The notes: a model not told the origin generated them from the sequence alone. A stretch of 64,000 nt of DNA from Mycolicibacterium celeriflavum (GCF_010731795.1 NZ_AP022591.1:2852001-2916000); one strand, 5' to 3'; counted from the first letter of the stretch, positions 45,010-54,055 are shown. Translations and numbers: made by a program.

Positions 45010-45043
45010 ACGTCGGTTTCGAGGAAGCGGTAGGTTTCGTGAG

Positions 45044-45823
45044 GTGACCATCCGCCCGCTGCACCAGTCGGTGCGGCCGAGCCCGATCTTCCTGGCGATC
45101 GTCGCGACAACGGTGGTCGGCGGCGTGCTGGCGTGGCTGGCTGCGGACACGGTTGAACCGCTCGCCTACGTCGGCGTGTTCGTCTTCGTCATCGCCGGCT
45201 GGGTGGTCACGCTGTGCCTGCACGAGTTCGCGCATGCATACACCGCGTGGAAGTTCGGTGACCACGACGTCCCGGTCCGCGGCTATCTGACGCTGAACCC
45301 GCTGAAGTACTCGAATCCGCTGCTGTCGATCGGGCTTCCGGTGCTGATCATCGCGATCGGCGGAATCGGGCTGCCCGGCGGCGCGGTTTGGGTGCGCACG
45401 TCGTTCATGACGAAGCGCCAGAAGTCTCTGGTGAGCCTCGCGGGCCCGGGCACCAACCTGGCGTTCGCGGTGCTGCTGTTGGCTCTGACCGCGCTGCTGC
45501 GCGACTCAGGGCGTTCGGTGTTCTGGGCCGGTGTGGCCTTCCTCGGGTTCCTCCAGGTGACGGCGTTCGTGCTCAACATGCTGCCGATCCCCGGCCTGGA
45601 CGGCTACGGCGCGCTGGAGCCCCACCTGAGCCCCGACACGCAGCGGGCGCTGCAACCCGCAAAGCAGTGGGGGTTCTTCATCCTGCTGCTCCTGCTGCTG
45701 ACGCCGGGGCTCAACCAGTGGTTCTGGGACCTCGTGCTGTGGTTCTTCGACATCTCCGGCGTGCCGCGCCAGCTGGTCGGAGCAGGCAATTCGTTGACGA
45801 GGTTCTGGTCGGCCTGGTTCTAA
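45044..45823 (+). CDS. Site-2-type membrane metalloprotease (M50 family)
   Basis: This 259-residue protein has the zinc motif H-E-x-x-H in LCLHEFAHAYTA and the second ligand motif N-x3-P-x-x-x-L-D-G in NMLPIPGLDGYG, both within membrane helices. Site-2 proteases cut membrane-spanning substrates such as anti-sigma factors. I chose GTG 45044, which gives the length I recall for the Rv0359 homologue; the frame is open back to ATG 44978, but that start would lie inside the hairpin at 44977-45009. Confidence 0.88.
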   Translation: MTIRPLHQSVRPSPIFLAIVATTVVGGVLAWLAADTVEPLAYVGVFVFVIAGWVVTLCLHEFAHAYTAWKFGDHDVPVRGYLTLNPLKYSNPLLSIGLPVLIIAIGGIGLPGGAVWVRTSFMTKRQKSLVSLAGPGTNLAFAVLLLALTALLRDSGRSVFWAGVAFLGFLQVTAFVLNMLPIPGLDGYGALEPHLSPDTQRALQPAKQWGFFILLLLLLTPGLNQWFWDLVLWFFDISGVPRQLVGAGNSLTRFWSAWF

Positions 45824-45865
45824 AGCGTGGGCCCCGACGCACGAAGGCGCCGAGACCTTGCATCA

Positions 45866-45887
45866 TATGCGTACTTCCGCATACATT
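45866..45887 (+). promoter_or_regulatory. Candidate metal-repressor operator and -10 of the CDF exporter gene
   Basis: TATGCG-N6-CGCATA (45866-45883) is a perfect inverted repeat overlapping TACATT (45882-45887), which lies 6 nt before ATG 45894 and fits a leaderless -10. ArsR/SmtB-type metal sensors often bind repeats of this size over promoters of cation exporters. No such sensor is encoded in the window, so the cognate protein is unknown. Confidence 0.5.
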
Positions 45888-45893
45888 GCAGGC

Positions 45894-46784
45894 ATGGGGG
45901 CCGGCCACGATCACAGTCAGCGCGACACCCGCGTCAGCCGGATGGTCATCGCCGCGGCGATCCTGACCGCATTCTTCGTGCTCGAGCTGGTCACCGCGCT
46001 GCTGATCAATTCCATCGCGCTGCTGGCCGACGCCGGCCACATGCTCACCGACCTGGTCGCGATGTTCATGGGCCTGACCGCGGTGCTGCTTGCCCGCCAT
46101 GGCAGCGCCTCGCCCGCCCGCACCTACGGCTGGCATCGCGCCGAGGTCTTCACCGCCGTGGCCAACGCGGTGCTGTTGCTGGGGATGGCGGTGTTCATCC
46201 TCTCGGAGGCATTCGAGCGGCTGGGCGACGCGCCGGAGGTGCCCGGCGTGCCGATGATCGTCGTCGCGTTGGCGGGTCTGGTGGCCAACGCGGTCGTCGT
46301 GTTGCTGTTGCGGGCGCACTCGCAGAACAGCCTGGCCGTGCGCGGCACCTACATGGAGGTCGTCGCCGACACCGTCGGCAGCATCGGAGTGCTGATCGCG
46401 GGCATCGTCACGGTCACGACGGGCTGGCCGTACGCCGACGTCGTGGTCGCCGTGTTCGTGGCGCTGTGGGTGCTACCACGGGCGATCTCGCTGGCGCGCG
46501 CGGCGTTGCGCATCCTGTCGGAGTCGTCGCCCGCCCACATCGACGTCGAGGAGCTACGCACCGCGCTGTGCGCCGTCGAAGGCGTGACCGAAGTGCACGA
46601 CCTGCACGTGTGGACGTTGGTGCCGGGCAAGGACATGGTCACCGCGCACCTGACCAGCGACCGGGACTCGGCGTCGGTGCTCGACGACGCGCGTGCGGTG
46701 CTCACCGCGCGGGGACTGGACCATTCGACGGTTCAGGTGGAACCGCCCGACGGCGGCACCGACTGCAGGTGCGAAGCGGAGTAG
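45894..46784 (+). CDS. Cation diffusion facilitator (CDF) metal exporter
   Basis: This 296-residue protein has six membrane helices, the transport-site motif LLADAGHMLTD in helix 2 and VVADTVGS in helix 5, and a C-terminal cytoplasmic dimer domain (EVHDLHVWTLVPG). A His/Asp-rich head GHDHSQRD suggests zinc or a similar divalent metal. I chose ATG 45894 rather than the more upstream ATGs because these lie in the operator. The 3' end meets the DUF3151 gene stop to stop. Confidence 0.92.
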   Translation: MGAGHDHSQRDTRVSRMVIAAAILTAFFVLELVTALLINSIALLADAGHMLTDLVAMFMGLTAVLLARHGSASPARTYGWHRAEVFTAVANAVLLLGMAVFILSEAFERLGDAPEVPGVPMIVVALAGLVANAVVVLLLRAHSQNSLAVRGTYMEVVADTVGSIGVLIAGIVTVTTGWPYADVVVAVFVALWVLPRAISLARAALRILSESSPAHIDVEELRTALCAVEGVTEVHDLHVWTLVPGKDMVTAHLTSDRDSASVLDDARAVLTARGLDHSTVQVEPPDGGTDCRCEAE

Positions 46785-47201
46785 TCAGGCAAGCCCGAGT
46801 TCGGCCCGCGCCGACGGGTCGCAGTCGTCGAGCAGATCGAGGCAGCGCTGGTTCTCGTCGGTCTCTCCGATCGCGTCGGCCGCGCGCGCCAGTGCAGCCA
46901 CACAGCGCAGGAATCCGCGGTTCGGCTCGTGACGGAACGGGACCGGACCGAAACCCTTCCACCCGTTGCGCCGCAACTGGTCCAACCCGCGGTGGTAACC
47001 AGTGCGCGCGTAGGCGTACGCCGTGATGGCCCTGTCGTCGGCCAGCGCCTCCTCGGCCAGCGTCGCCCATGCGACCGAGGCCGACGGATGTGCGGCCGCC
47101 ACGATCGCCGGCTTCTCGCCCGCGGCGAGCTCGGCTTCGGCGTCGCTGTCGCCGGGCAGCAGCACCGGATCCGGCCCCAGAAGATCACCCATCCGTGTCA
47201 T
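46785..47201 (-). CDS. DUF3151 family protein (Rv0360c-like)
   Basis: This 138-residue acidic protein shows AVAWATLAEEALADDRAITAYAYARTGYHRG-like helical repeats (SVAWATLAEEAL) and NGWKGFGPVPFRHEPNRGF, the DUF3151 signature. The repeats resemble TPR-like helices. I chose ATG 47201 (MTRMGDLLGP). It corresponds to Rv0360c in position. The function is unknown. It is divergent from the gene at 47317. Confidence 0.82.
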   Translation of the reverse strand: MTRMGDLLGPDPVLLPGDSDAEAELAAGEKPAIVAAAHPSASVAWATLAEEALADDRAITAYAYARTGYHRGLDQLRRNGWKGFGPVPFRHEPNRGFLRCVAALARAADAIGETDENQRCLDLLDDCDPSARAELGLA

Positions 47202-47316
47202 GGCCTCATTGTGCCGTGTGCGCCGCCGGGGCCGATGGGCGCACGGGTCCGAGCGACGGGCCGGACCAGTGACTAAGCTTCCCGCCGTAGCGTCGTAAGG
47301 GAGGACCGCAGCAGGC

Positions 47317-48174
47317 ATGTCGAACCCATCAGGGCCTGACCAGCCGGAAGACGTATCGGCCGCGCCGGACGCTTCCGACGTTGAAGCCTCCGAGAACTCC
47401 GAAGCGCCCGAGCCGGCCGATTCGACGCCCGACGAAGCGCCGCACGATCGGGAATCGGTGACCGAGGTGATCGAGCAGCACGGCGACCACGAGCCCGCGA
47501 CCGAGGTGATGGCGGCCCAACCACAGTCCGGGGCCGCTGCGGAGACTCAGGAGGGCGAGCGCCGATTCACCGCGCCGTCCGGTTTCGACGCCGGCACGAC
47601 GCAGCGGATCGACACCCCGGCCGATCCGGCCACGGAGGTGTTCTCCTCCCCATCCGAAGCAACCGGACAGCAGAAACCAGTTGCCCCACAAGTCATTCCC
47701 CCGCGTGGCGAAGCGCCCAAGCCACCTGCGCAGCGCCGCAGCTGGGGCTGGGTGGTGGCCGTGGTGCTGGTGATCGCCGCGCTGGTCGCGATCGCGGTGC
47801 TCGGCACCGTGCTGCTGACCCGGGACTCGCAGCCCAAGGTGTCGCAGGAGGAGATGGTCCGCGCCGCCATCGAGGAGTTCGACACGGCGATTCAGAGCGG
47901 TGATCTGGCGAAGCTGCGCGGCATCACCTGTGGAAGCAAACGGGACAGCTACGTCAAGTACGACGACAGGACCTGGGCGGAGATCCACGAGCGGGTGAGC
48001 AAGGCCAAGCAGTATCCGGTGGTCGCAAGCATCGACCAGGTGGTGATCAACGGCGATCACGCCGAGGCGAACGTCACCGCTTTCATGGCTTATGCACCTG
48101 CGGTCCGGTCGACCCGCAGCTTCGACCTGGAGTTCCGCGACGACCAGTGGAAGATCTGCCAGGCGCCGCAATAG
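47317..48174 (+). CDS. Single-pass membrane protein with TEV repeats and a W-K-x-C outer domain (Rv0361-like)
   Basis: This 285-residue protein has a long acidic cytoplasmic head (1-140) with three Thr-Glu-Val motifs (Thr49, Thr62, Thr106) and TTQRI, a membrane helix at about 144-166, and an outer NTF2-like domain with Cys in GITCGSK and the ending QWKICQAPQ. The Thr motifs in acidic surroundings look like possible kinase or FHA targets. The ATG is preceded by AAGGGAGG. It corresponds to Rv0361 in position. Confidence 0.8.
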   Translation: MSNPSGPDQPEDVSAAPDASDVEASENSEAPEPADSTPDEAPHDRESVTEVIEQHGDHEPATEVMAAQPQSGAAAETQEGERRFTAPSGFDAGTTQRIDTPADPATEVFSSPSEATGQQKPVAPQVIPPRGEAPKPPAQRRSWGWVVAVVLVIAALVAIAVLGTVLLTRDSQPKVSQEEMVRAAIEEFDTAIQSGDLAKLRGITCGSKRDSYVKYDDRTWAEIHERVSKAKQYPVVASIDQVVINGDHAEANVTAFMAYAPAVRSTRSFDLEFRDDQWKICQAPQ

Positions 48175-48180
48175 CGGATT

Positions 48181-49221
48181 TCACCCGTCGGCGGTGACCG
48201 AACGGCCGGCGCTGTGCAGATCCCGGCACGCCTCGATGACGCGTTCGGTCATCGACGCCTCCGCCTTCTTCAGATAGCTGCGCGGGTCGTAGGCCTTCTT
48301 GTCTCCGACCTCCCCGTCGATTTTCAGCACGCCGTCGTAGTTGGTGAACATGTGCGCCGCGACGGGCCGGGTGAATGCGTACTGGGTGTCGGTGTCGACG
48401 TTCATCTTCACGACGCCGTACCGCAGCGAATCCTCGATCTCGGTCTTCAGCGAACCCGAACCGCCGTGGAAGACGAAGTCGAAAGGCTTTGCGTCCGAGG
48501 GCAACCCGAGTTTGGCGGCCGCGACCTTCTGTCCCTCTGCGAGCACCTCCGGGCGCAGTTTGACGTTGCCGGGCTTGTACACGCCGTGCACGTTGCCGAA
48601 CGTCGCCGCCAACAGGTACCTGCCGTGTTCGCCCGCGCCGAGCACCTCGACCGTCTTCTCGAAATCGTCTGCGGTGGTGTAGAGCTTGTCGTTGATCTCG
48701 TGCGCCACGCCGTCTTCCTCGCCGCCGACCACGCCGATCTCGATCTCCAGGATGATCTTCGCCGCGGCGGCGACCTTGAGCAGTTCACGGGCGATCTCGA
48801 GGTTCTCGTCGATCGGCACCGCCGACCCGTCCCACATGTGCGACTGGAACAGCGGCTGCCCGCCTTCAGCAACGCGTTGCTGCGAGATCGCCAGCAGCGG
48901 ACGGACATAGGTGTCGAGCTTGTCCTTCGGACAGTGATCGGTGTGCAACGCCACCGTGACCGGGTACTTCGCGGCGACGACGTGGGCGAACTCGGCCAGT
49001 GCGACCGCGCCGGTGACCATGTCCTTGACACCTAGGCCGGACGCGAATTCGGCTCCGCCGGTGGAGAATTGGATGATACCGTCGCTGCCCGCGTCGGCGA
49101 AGCCCTTGATCGCGGCGTTGACGGACTCCGACGACGTGCAGTTGATGGCCGGAAACGCGAACCCGTGCTCCTTGGCCCGGCCGAGCATTTCCGCGTACAT
49201 CTCGGGCGTTGCGATGGCCAT
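48181..49221 (-). CDS. fba: Class II fructose-bisphosphate aldolase
   Basis: This 346-residue zinc-dependent aldolase cleaves fructose-1,6-bisphosphate in glycolysis and works in reverse in gluconeogenesis. It shows the metal-site VALHTDHCPKDKLD, EIEIGVVGGEEDGV, NVHGVYKPG and the phosphate-binding FHGGSGSLKTEI. It corresponds to Rv0363c. A 7-7-7 inverted repeat lies 20 bp upstream of the ATG. Confidence 0.97.
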   Translation of the reverse strand: MAIATPEMYAEMLGRAKEHGFAFPAINCTSSESVNAAIKGFADAGSDGIIQFSTGGAEFASGLGVKDMVTGAVALAEFAHVVAAKYPVTVALHTDHCPKDKLDTYVRPLLAISQQRVAEGGQPLFQSHMWDGSAVPIDENLEIARELLKVAAAAKIILEIEIGVVGGEEDGVAHEINDKLYTTADDFEKTVEVLGAGEHGRYLLAATFGNVHGVYKPGNVKLRPEVLAEGQKVAAAKLGLPSDAKPFDFVFHGGSGSLKTEIEDSLRYGVVKMNVDTDTQYAFTRPVAAHMFTNYDGVLKIDGEVGDKKAYDPRSYLKKAEASMTERVIEACRDLHSAGRSVTADG

Positions 49222-49240
49222 GAGCGGTCCTCTCGGCGGT

Positions 49241-49261
49241 TTCGGTGATTATCCCACCGAA
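49241..49261 (-). promoter_or_regulatory. Inverted repeat between the alcohol dehydrogenase and fba genes
   Basis: TTCGGTG-N7-CACCGAA (49241-49261) has perfect 7-bp arms. It lies 10 bp after the dehydrogenase stop and 20 bp before the fba start, on the same strand. It could be an operator for fba or a hairpin that separates the two genes. Confidence 0.5.
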
Positions 49262-49270
49262 CGGCCCACC

Positions 49271-50290
49271 TCACATGGTCAAGACCATGCGGTACCGGGC
49301 CCGACCCTCCTCCATCGCGGCGTAGGCCTCGGCGGCCTCTGCCAGCGGCCGCTCCTCGATTCGCGCCCGCACCCCACTCTGCACGGCGAACCGCATCGTC
49401 TCCTCGACGTCTCGCGACGTGCCCGACGGATGCCCGCTCACGCTGAGCCCTTCGTTGATCAGCTGGATCGGCGCGATCGGCAGGGGATCGGCGGTCACAC
49501 CGATGATGACGAGCTCCCCCTGTGGCCCGAGTCCCCCGACGGTGTCGGCCATCGCCTGCGAATTGGCCGCCGTCGCGAGCACCACCGCGGCACCGCCGAG
49601 TCCCTTCAGCGCCGACGCGACATCGACGGCCCGGGAGTCGATGTAGTGGTGAGCACCCAGCTCTCGGGCGTCGGCCTCCTTGTCCGCACCCCGCGCGATC
49701 GCCACGGTCTCGAAGCCCATCGCGCGGGCGAACTGCACGCCCAGGTGCCCGAGACCTCCGATTCCGAGCACGGCCACGAGATCGCCGGCCTTGGCCCGCG
49801 TTTGGCGCAGGCCGTTGAAAGTGGTCACACCGGCGCACCCCATGGGAGCGGCCTCGGCGAACGACAGACCCTCGGGAATGCGGGCCAGCGCCGTGACCGG
49901 AGCGGTCACCGATTCGGCGTAGCCACCGGGATAGTGCCAGCTCGGCACCTGCATGCGCTCGCACTGCATGAACCGCCCCTTGCGACACGGCACACATCGG
50001 TTGCAGTTGCCGCCGAACCATCCGACGGCCACCCGGTCGCCCACGGCAAAGTCCCCGTCCTGCACACCTCTGCCCAGCTCGGCGACCGTGCCCGCGATCT
50101 CGTGGCCCAGCGTGATCGGCCACTGCAGGTTCGGGAATGCGCCGGCCACAAAGCCGTGATCGGTGCCGCATACCCCACATGCGGCGACGTCGATTCGCAC
50201 GTGATCGGGGGGCGGCGACGTGGTTTCCACCTCGGCGAGGGTCAGGGGGGCGCCTACGGATTCGACGAGAACCGCCTTGTGAGTCGGCAT
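49271..50290 (-). CDS. Zinc-dependent alcohol dehydrogenase
   Basis: This 339-residue MDR-family enzyme has the catalytic-zinc ligands in CGVCGTD and GHE, four structural-zinc cysteines in NCNRCVPCRKGRFMQC, and the NAD(P)-binding GIGGLGHLGVQFA. It oxidises alcohols or reduces aldehydes; the substrate is unknown. TAATGT lies 7 nt before the ATG, suggesting a leaderless transcript. It is followed by fba on the same strand. Confidence 0.94.
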   Translation of the reverse strand: MPTHKAVLVESVGAPLTLAEVETTSPPPDHVRIDVAACGVCGTDHGFVAGAFPNLQWPITLGHEIAGTVAELGRGVQDGDFAVGDRVAVGWFGGNCNRCVPCRKGRFMQCERMQVPSWHYPGGYAESVTAPVTALARIPEGLSFAEAAPMGCAGVTTFNGLRQTRAKAGDLVAVLGIGGLGHLGVQFARAMGFETVAIARGADKEADARELGAHHYIDSRAVDVASALKGLGGAAVVLATAANSQAMADTVGGLGPQGELVIIGVTADPLPIAPIQLINEGLSVSGHPSGTSRDVEETMRFAVQSGVRARIEERPLAEAAEAYAAMEEGRARYRMVLTM

Positions 50291-50376
50291 GACCGGAACA
50301 TTATCGACGGCATATCGGCCGCGTCGCGCTTCGCCGTTTCGGGCCAGGCACCCGGTGGCCGGTATCTTGGGGCACT

Positions 50377-51102
50377 GTGACGATCTCGGCCCTTGCGGCG
50401 ACCGACCAGCTGGCGCTCATGCCGGACTTCCTCGACCCGATGACGCTGCTCGGCTACTTCGGCACGTGGGCGCTGGTCGGGCTGCTGGTGGTCATCTTCG
50501 TCGAGTCAGGGGTGTTGTTCCCGATTCTGCCCGGCGACTCGCTGCTGTTCGTGGCGGGCATGCTCGCCGCCGGTACGGCCGCGCTGGCCGAAGGCGGCGG
50601 CGAGGTCATCAACTTCCAGCTGTGGCAGCTGCTGGTGTTCATTCCGATCGCCGCCATCCTGGGCGGCCAGGTCGGCTACTGGATCGGCCGCAACATCGGC
50701 ACCGCGATGTTCAAGCCGGATGCGCGGTTCCTGAAACAGAAGTACCTCGAAGAAGCGCACCTGTTCTTCGAACAGCGCGGGCCGTTCGCGATCGTCATTG
50801 CCCGGTTCGTGCCGATCGTGCGCACGCTCGCCCCGCTGACCGCCGGCGCTGCCCGGATGAACTACGGGGCCTTCACGATGTTCAACGTGATCGGCGCGGT
50901 CGTATGGGCCGTCGGGCTGACGCTGCTGGGCTACTGGCTCGGCCGGTTCGAGATCATCCAGAAGCTGCTCGAGCCGATCGTCGTCGCGATCGTGGTGGTC
51001 TCCGTGCTGCCGATGTTCATCGAGTGGTTCAAGCGGCGCCGGGCCGCCAAGCGGGCCGGGATCGCGGCGCCCCCGCTCGACTCCGGCGAGCAGCCGGGCT
51101 AA
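50377..51102 (+). CDS. DedA-family membrane protein
   Basis: This 241-residue protein has the DedA/SNARE-associated signature: E-S-G-x3-P-x-L-P-G-D (ESGVLFPILPGD), GGQVGYWIGRNIG and ARFVPIVRTLAPLTAGAARMNY. DedA proteins are linked to lipid flipping and membrane homeostasis. The GTG at 50377 has TATCTT 8 nt upstream, a leaderless pattern. It corresponds to Rv0364. The stop overlaps the convergent NhaA gene by 4 nt. Confidence 0.92.
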   Translation: MTISALAATDQLALMPDFLDPMTLLGYFGTWALVGLLVVIFVESGVLFPILPGDSLLFVAGMLAAGTAALAEGGGEVINFQLWQLLVFIPIAAILGGQVGYWIGRNIGTAMFKPDARFLKQKYLEEAHLFFEQRGPFAIVIARFVPIVRTLAPLTAGAARMNYGAFTMFNVIGAVVWAVGLTLLGYWLGRFEIIQKLLEPIVVAIVVVSVLPMFIEWFKRRRAAKRAGIAAPPLDSGEQPG

Positions 51103-52955
51103 CGGCCGGATCGACCGCGCTCGAGCGCGCGGATCAGGCTGGCGGCGTCCCACGGGCCCCTGTGCCGCTTGCCGTTGACGAAGAACGTCGGCGTCGAGTT
51201 CAGGTCCATCAGCTCCGCGTCCTGCGCGTCGTCCTGCACGTGGTGCAAAGCCTTCGACGCGTGCACGCGCACGTCCTGGTCGAACCGCTCGATGTCGCAG
51301 CCCGCCGCCACGGCATAGCGGTACATGTCCGACCACTCCAGGTCGTCCTGGTGGCCGAACAGTTCCCGCGCCATCTCCCAGAACCTGCCCTGCGCCGCGG
51401 CCGCCTCGCTCGCCCGCGCGGCGTCGAAGGCGCGGGGGTGGGCGCGTTCCAGCGGTAGGTGGCGCCACACATAGCGCAGTTCGGCGCCGAAGTGGTCGCG
51501 CACTTCGTCGATCGCGCCGGTGGCCCGGCTGCAGAACGGGCACTCGAAGTCGCCGTACTCCACAAGCGTCAGCGGGGCGTCGGGATCGCCCTTGATGTGG
51601 TCACGATCCGGGTCGACGGGCCGCAGCAGTTTCAGCCCGACCGGGTCCGGCGGGCTGAGCCAGTCAGTGATCCGGAAGATCGCCCAGCCGAGCAGGAATG
51701 CGACCACCGAGGCGATCAGCACGCCGATGATCGCCTGCTCCTGGCGCTGCGGGTCGTCGATCGCGATGTCGACGATGAAAAGCGAGATCGTGAAACCGAT
51801 TCCCGACAGCGCGGCGCCGCCGGCGATGCGGCGCAACGTCAGGCCGGGCGCCAGTTCGCCGACGCCGCTGCGTTGCATCACCCACGTCGCGGTGGTGATG
51901 CCGACGAACTTGCCGACCACCAGACCGGCGACGATGCCCCACGTCAGCGGCGAGCGAAGCGCAGCCGTCACGCCGGCCGCATCCAACACCACCCCGGCGT
52001 TGACCAACGCGAACAGCGGCAGCACCACGAACGCCACATAGGGTCGCACGTCGGTCTGCAGGCGTTCGTTGATCGAGATCGAATCCCGCAGACCACGGGT
52101 CACCTCGCGGGCGTAGCGCGAGTTCGGTGACTGGCGGAACGCGCGAATGCGCGCGACGACCTCCTCGACCTGGCTGCGTTCCGGGGAGAACACCGGAATC
52201 AGCAGCGCCACCGCGACGCCGGCCAGCGTCGGGTGCACACCGGCCATGAACAGCCCCACCCACAGCGAGACGCCGAGCGCGGCGTAGGCGGGCCCGCGCG
52301 CCGCGGGCAGGAATCGCACCAGCGCGAGCGCCACGATGATTCCGATCGAGACCGCAAGCGGCGCAACGTTGATGCGGTCGGAGTAGAACAGCGCGATCAC
52401 CCCGAGCGCGCCGACGTCGTCGACGACGGCCAAGGTCAGCAGGAAGGTCCGCAGCCGGGCCGGGAACTTCGGTTTGATGATCGCCAGCGCGCCGATCAGG
52501 AACGCGGTGTCGGTGGAGATCACCACACCCCACGCCTGCGCGTTCTCGCCGGAAGGGTTGAACATCAGGAAGATCGCGGCGGGCACCGCCAGGCCGGCGA
52601 TCGCCGCCACCACCGGCACAGCCGCCCGGGCCCGGTCGGTGAGCTCCCCGATGGCGAACTCGTGCTTCACCTCGAGCCCGACGATGAAGAAGAAGAACGC
52701 CATCAGGCCGTCGTTGATCAGGTGTTTGACGGTCATCTCGAAGCGGTGCTCGGCGAAGGCGAGCCCGACGTGAGTGTCGAGAAAAGCCCAATAGCCGTGC
52801 GCCCACGGGGAATTCGCCCAGACGAGCGCGGCGATGGTGAAGAGCAGCAGCAGGGCGGCCGCGGTGTTCTCTTCGGTTTTGACCGCCTTGGCGTCGCCGC
52901 TGAACCGTGTCGGTAGCAGCCGGACGATCCGCGGCACCGAGTGTGAGGTGCTCAC
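51099..52955 (-). CDS. nhaA: Na+/H+ antiporter NhaA fused to a DsbA/thioredoxin-like domain
   Basis: This 618-residue protein has an N-terminal NhaA transporter (about 1-420; NDGLMAFFFFIVGLEVKHE, VVISTDTAFLIGALAI, TLAVVDDVGALGVIALFY with the Asp-Asp ion site), followed by a thioredoxin-fold domain (about 435-618) with CPFC at 472-475 and cis-Pro589 in STPTFFVNG. The domain may be redox-active. I chose GTG 52955, which overlaps the GH76 stop by 4 nt. Such fusions occur in actinobacteria. Confidence 0.93.
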   Translation of the reverse strand: MSTSHSVPRIVRLLPTRFSGDAKAVKTEENTAAALLLLFTIAALVWANSPWAHGYWAFLDTHVGLAFAEHRFEMTVKHLINDGLMAFFFFIVGLEVKHEFAIGELTDRARAAVPVVAAIAGLAVPAAIFLMFNPSGENAQAWGVVISTDTAFLIGALAIIKPKFPARLRTFLLTLAVVDDVGALGVIALFYSDRINVAPLAVSIGIIVALALVRFLPAARGPAYAALGVSLWVGLFMAGVHPTLAGVAVALLIPVFSPERSQVEEVVARIRAFRQSPNSRYAREVTRGLRDSISINERLQTDVRPYVAFVVLPLFALVNAGVVLDAAGVTAALRSPLTWGIVAGLVVGKFVGITTATWVMQRSGVGELAPGLTLRRIAGGAALSGIGFTISLFIVDIAIDDPQRQEQAIIGVLIASVVAFLLGWAIFRITDWLSPPDPVGLKLLRPVDPDRDHIKGDPDAPLTLVEYGDFECPFCSRATGAIDEVRDHFGAELRYVWRHLPLERAHPRAFDAARASEAAAAQGRFWEMARELFGHQDDLEWSDMYRYAVAAGCDIERFDQDVRVHASKALHHVQDDAQDAELMDLNSTPTFFVNGKRHRGPWDAASLIRALERGRSGR

Positions 52956-54055
52956 TCCTCGGTCACGGTGTGGGCGGCTTCCATCAGCATCCATCCCGAC
53001 AGCTGCACCGACATGTCGCGTTCGGGCACCTCGGAGGCGTTGACCGCACCCTCGACGAACTGCGCCTGACTGCCTGCGGCGGTGGGGATTTCGGCGGTGC
53101 GCTCCCAGAACGCGCCGAACAGGGGCAGCCCGTCGACGGTCTGGCGGTTCTGCCACGCCGCCTCCGCGGAGCCGAGCACCATTGAGCGGGCGGTGTCGCG
53201 GGCCGCGGCGTCGTCGTCGCCGTGCTGCGGCAGCGTGGTCGCGACCAGCGCGAGATAGCGCGCCAGGATGCCGTTGAACAGGCCGCCGTCGCCGCCGCCG
53301 GCGCCTTTGATGACGCCGTCGGGTGCCATGTTCTCGGCAACCGCGGCGACCAGCCGGTGCACCCGCCGGGCGTGGTCGGGGTCATCGGTGCGCGCAGCCA
53401 GTTCGGTCTCCAGGCCCAGCACCACGCCCTGGCAGTACGTGTACTGGGCCCGCACCAGCGAGCCACCCTTGATCCCGTCGAACACCAGGTGGCTGTCCGG
53501 GTCGATCAGGGTCTCGTCGATCCAGTCCGACATCTGCTGGGCCCGACGCAACCGGTCGTCGTAGCGGGCCAGGAAGATCGCCGCCGGGCCGTTGGCCGGG
53601 GCGTTGAAGAACTGGTCCTGCTTGCGCCACGGGATGCCGCCGCCGTCCTCGGGCACCCAGGCGTTGACGAACTGATCGGCCAGCTTCTCCAGCGCCTTGG
53701 GCCGCTCCACCCCCGCGAGCCGGCCTGCGCGTTCCAGCGCCAGCGCCAGCCACGCCATGTCGTCGTAGTAGTCGTTGATCCACCGCAGGTTGTTGCGCAA
53801 CCGGTGCGAGCGGATCTGGCGGGCGATCATCTTCTGCCGCTCGGGTTGCGGGTCGCGCACCTGCGCGTCGACGAGGTTGTCCAGCAGATGCGCCTGCCAC
53901 CAGTAGTGCCAGGTGCCGAACAGTCGGTGCTTTCGCGCCGCGGGCCAGGCCACCACGCCCAACTGGGTACCGGGCAGCCACCACAGCTTCTTCAGATGAC
54001 GTTTGACCATCGCGGATTCGGCGCTACCTGCGCGGTTGGCCCAGAGCTGATCCAT
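52952..54055 (-). CDS. Glycoside hydrolase family 76 (alpha-1,6-mannanase-like)
   Basis: This 367-residue protein has the GH76 alpha/alpha-barrel features, including the paired catalytic Asp in NDYYDDMAWLALAL, GGGIPWRK and QYTYCQGVVLG. GH76 enzymes cut alpha-1,6-mannan; mycobacterial mannan-containing lipoglycans are possible substrates. No signal peptide is seen, so it may work in the cytoplasm or be wrongly started. It corresponds to Rv0365c and is translationally coupled to the NhaA fusion. Confidence 0.87.
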   Translation of the reverse strand: MDQLWANRAGSAESAMVKRHLKKLWWLPGTQLGVVAWPAARKHRLFGTWHYWWQAHLLDNLVDAQVRDPQPERQKMIARQIRSHRLRNNLRWINDYYDDMAWLALALERAGRLAGVERPKALEKLADQFVNAWVPEDGGGIPWRKQDQFFNAPANGPAAIFLARYDDRLRRAQQMSDWIDETLIDPDSHLVFDGIKGGSLVRAQYTYCQGVVLGLETELAARTDDPDHARRVHRLVAAVAENMAPDGVIKGAGGGDGGLFNGILARYLALVATTLPQHGDDDAAARDTARSMVLGSAEAAWQNRQTVDGLPLFGAFWERTAEIPTAAGSQAQFVEGAVNASEVPERDMSVQLSGWMLMEAAHTVTEE

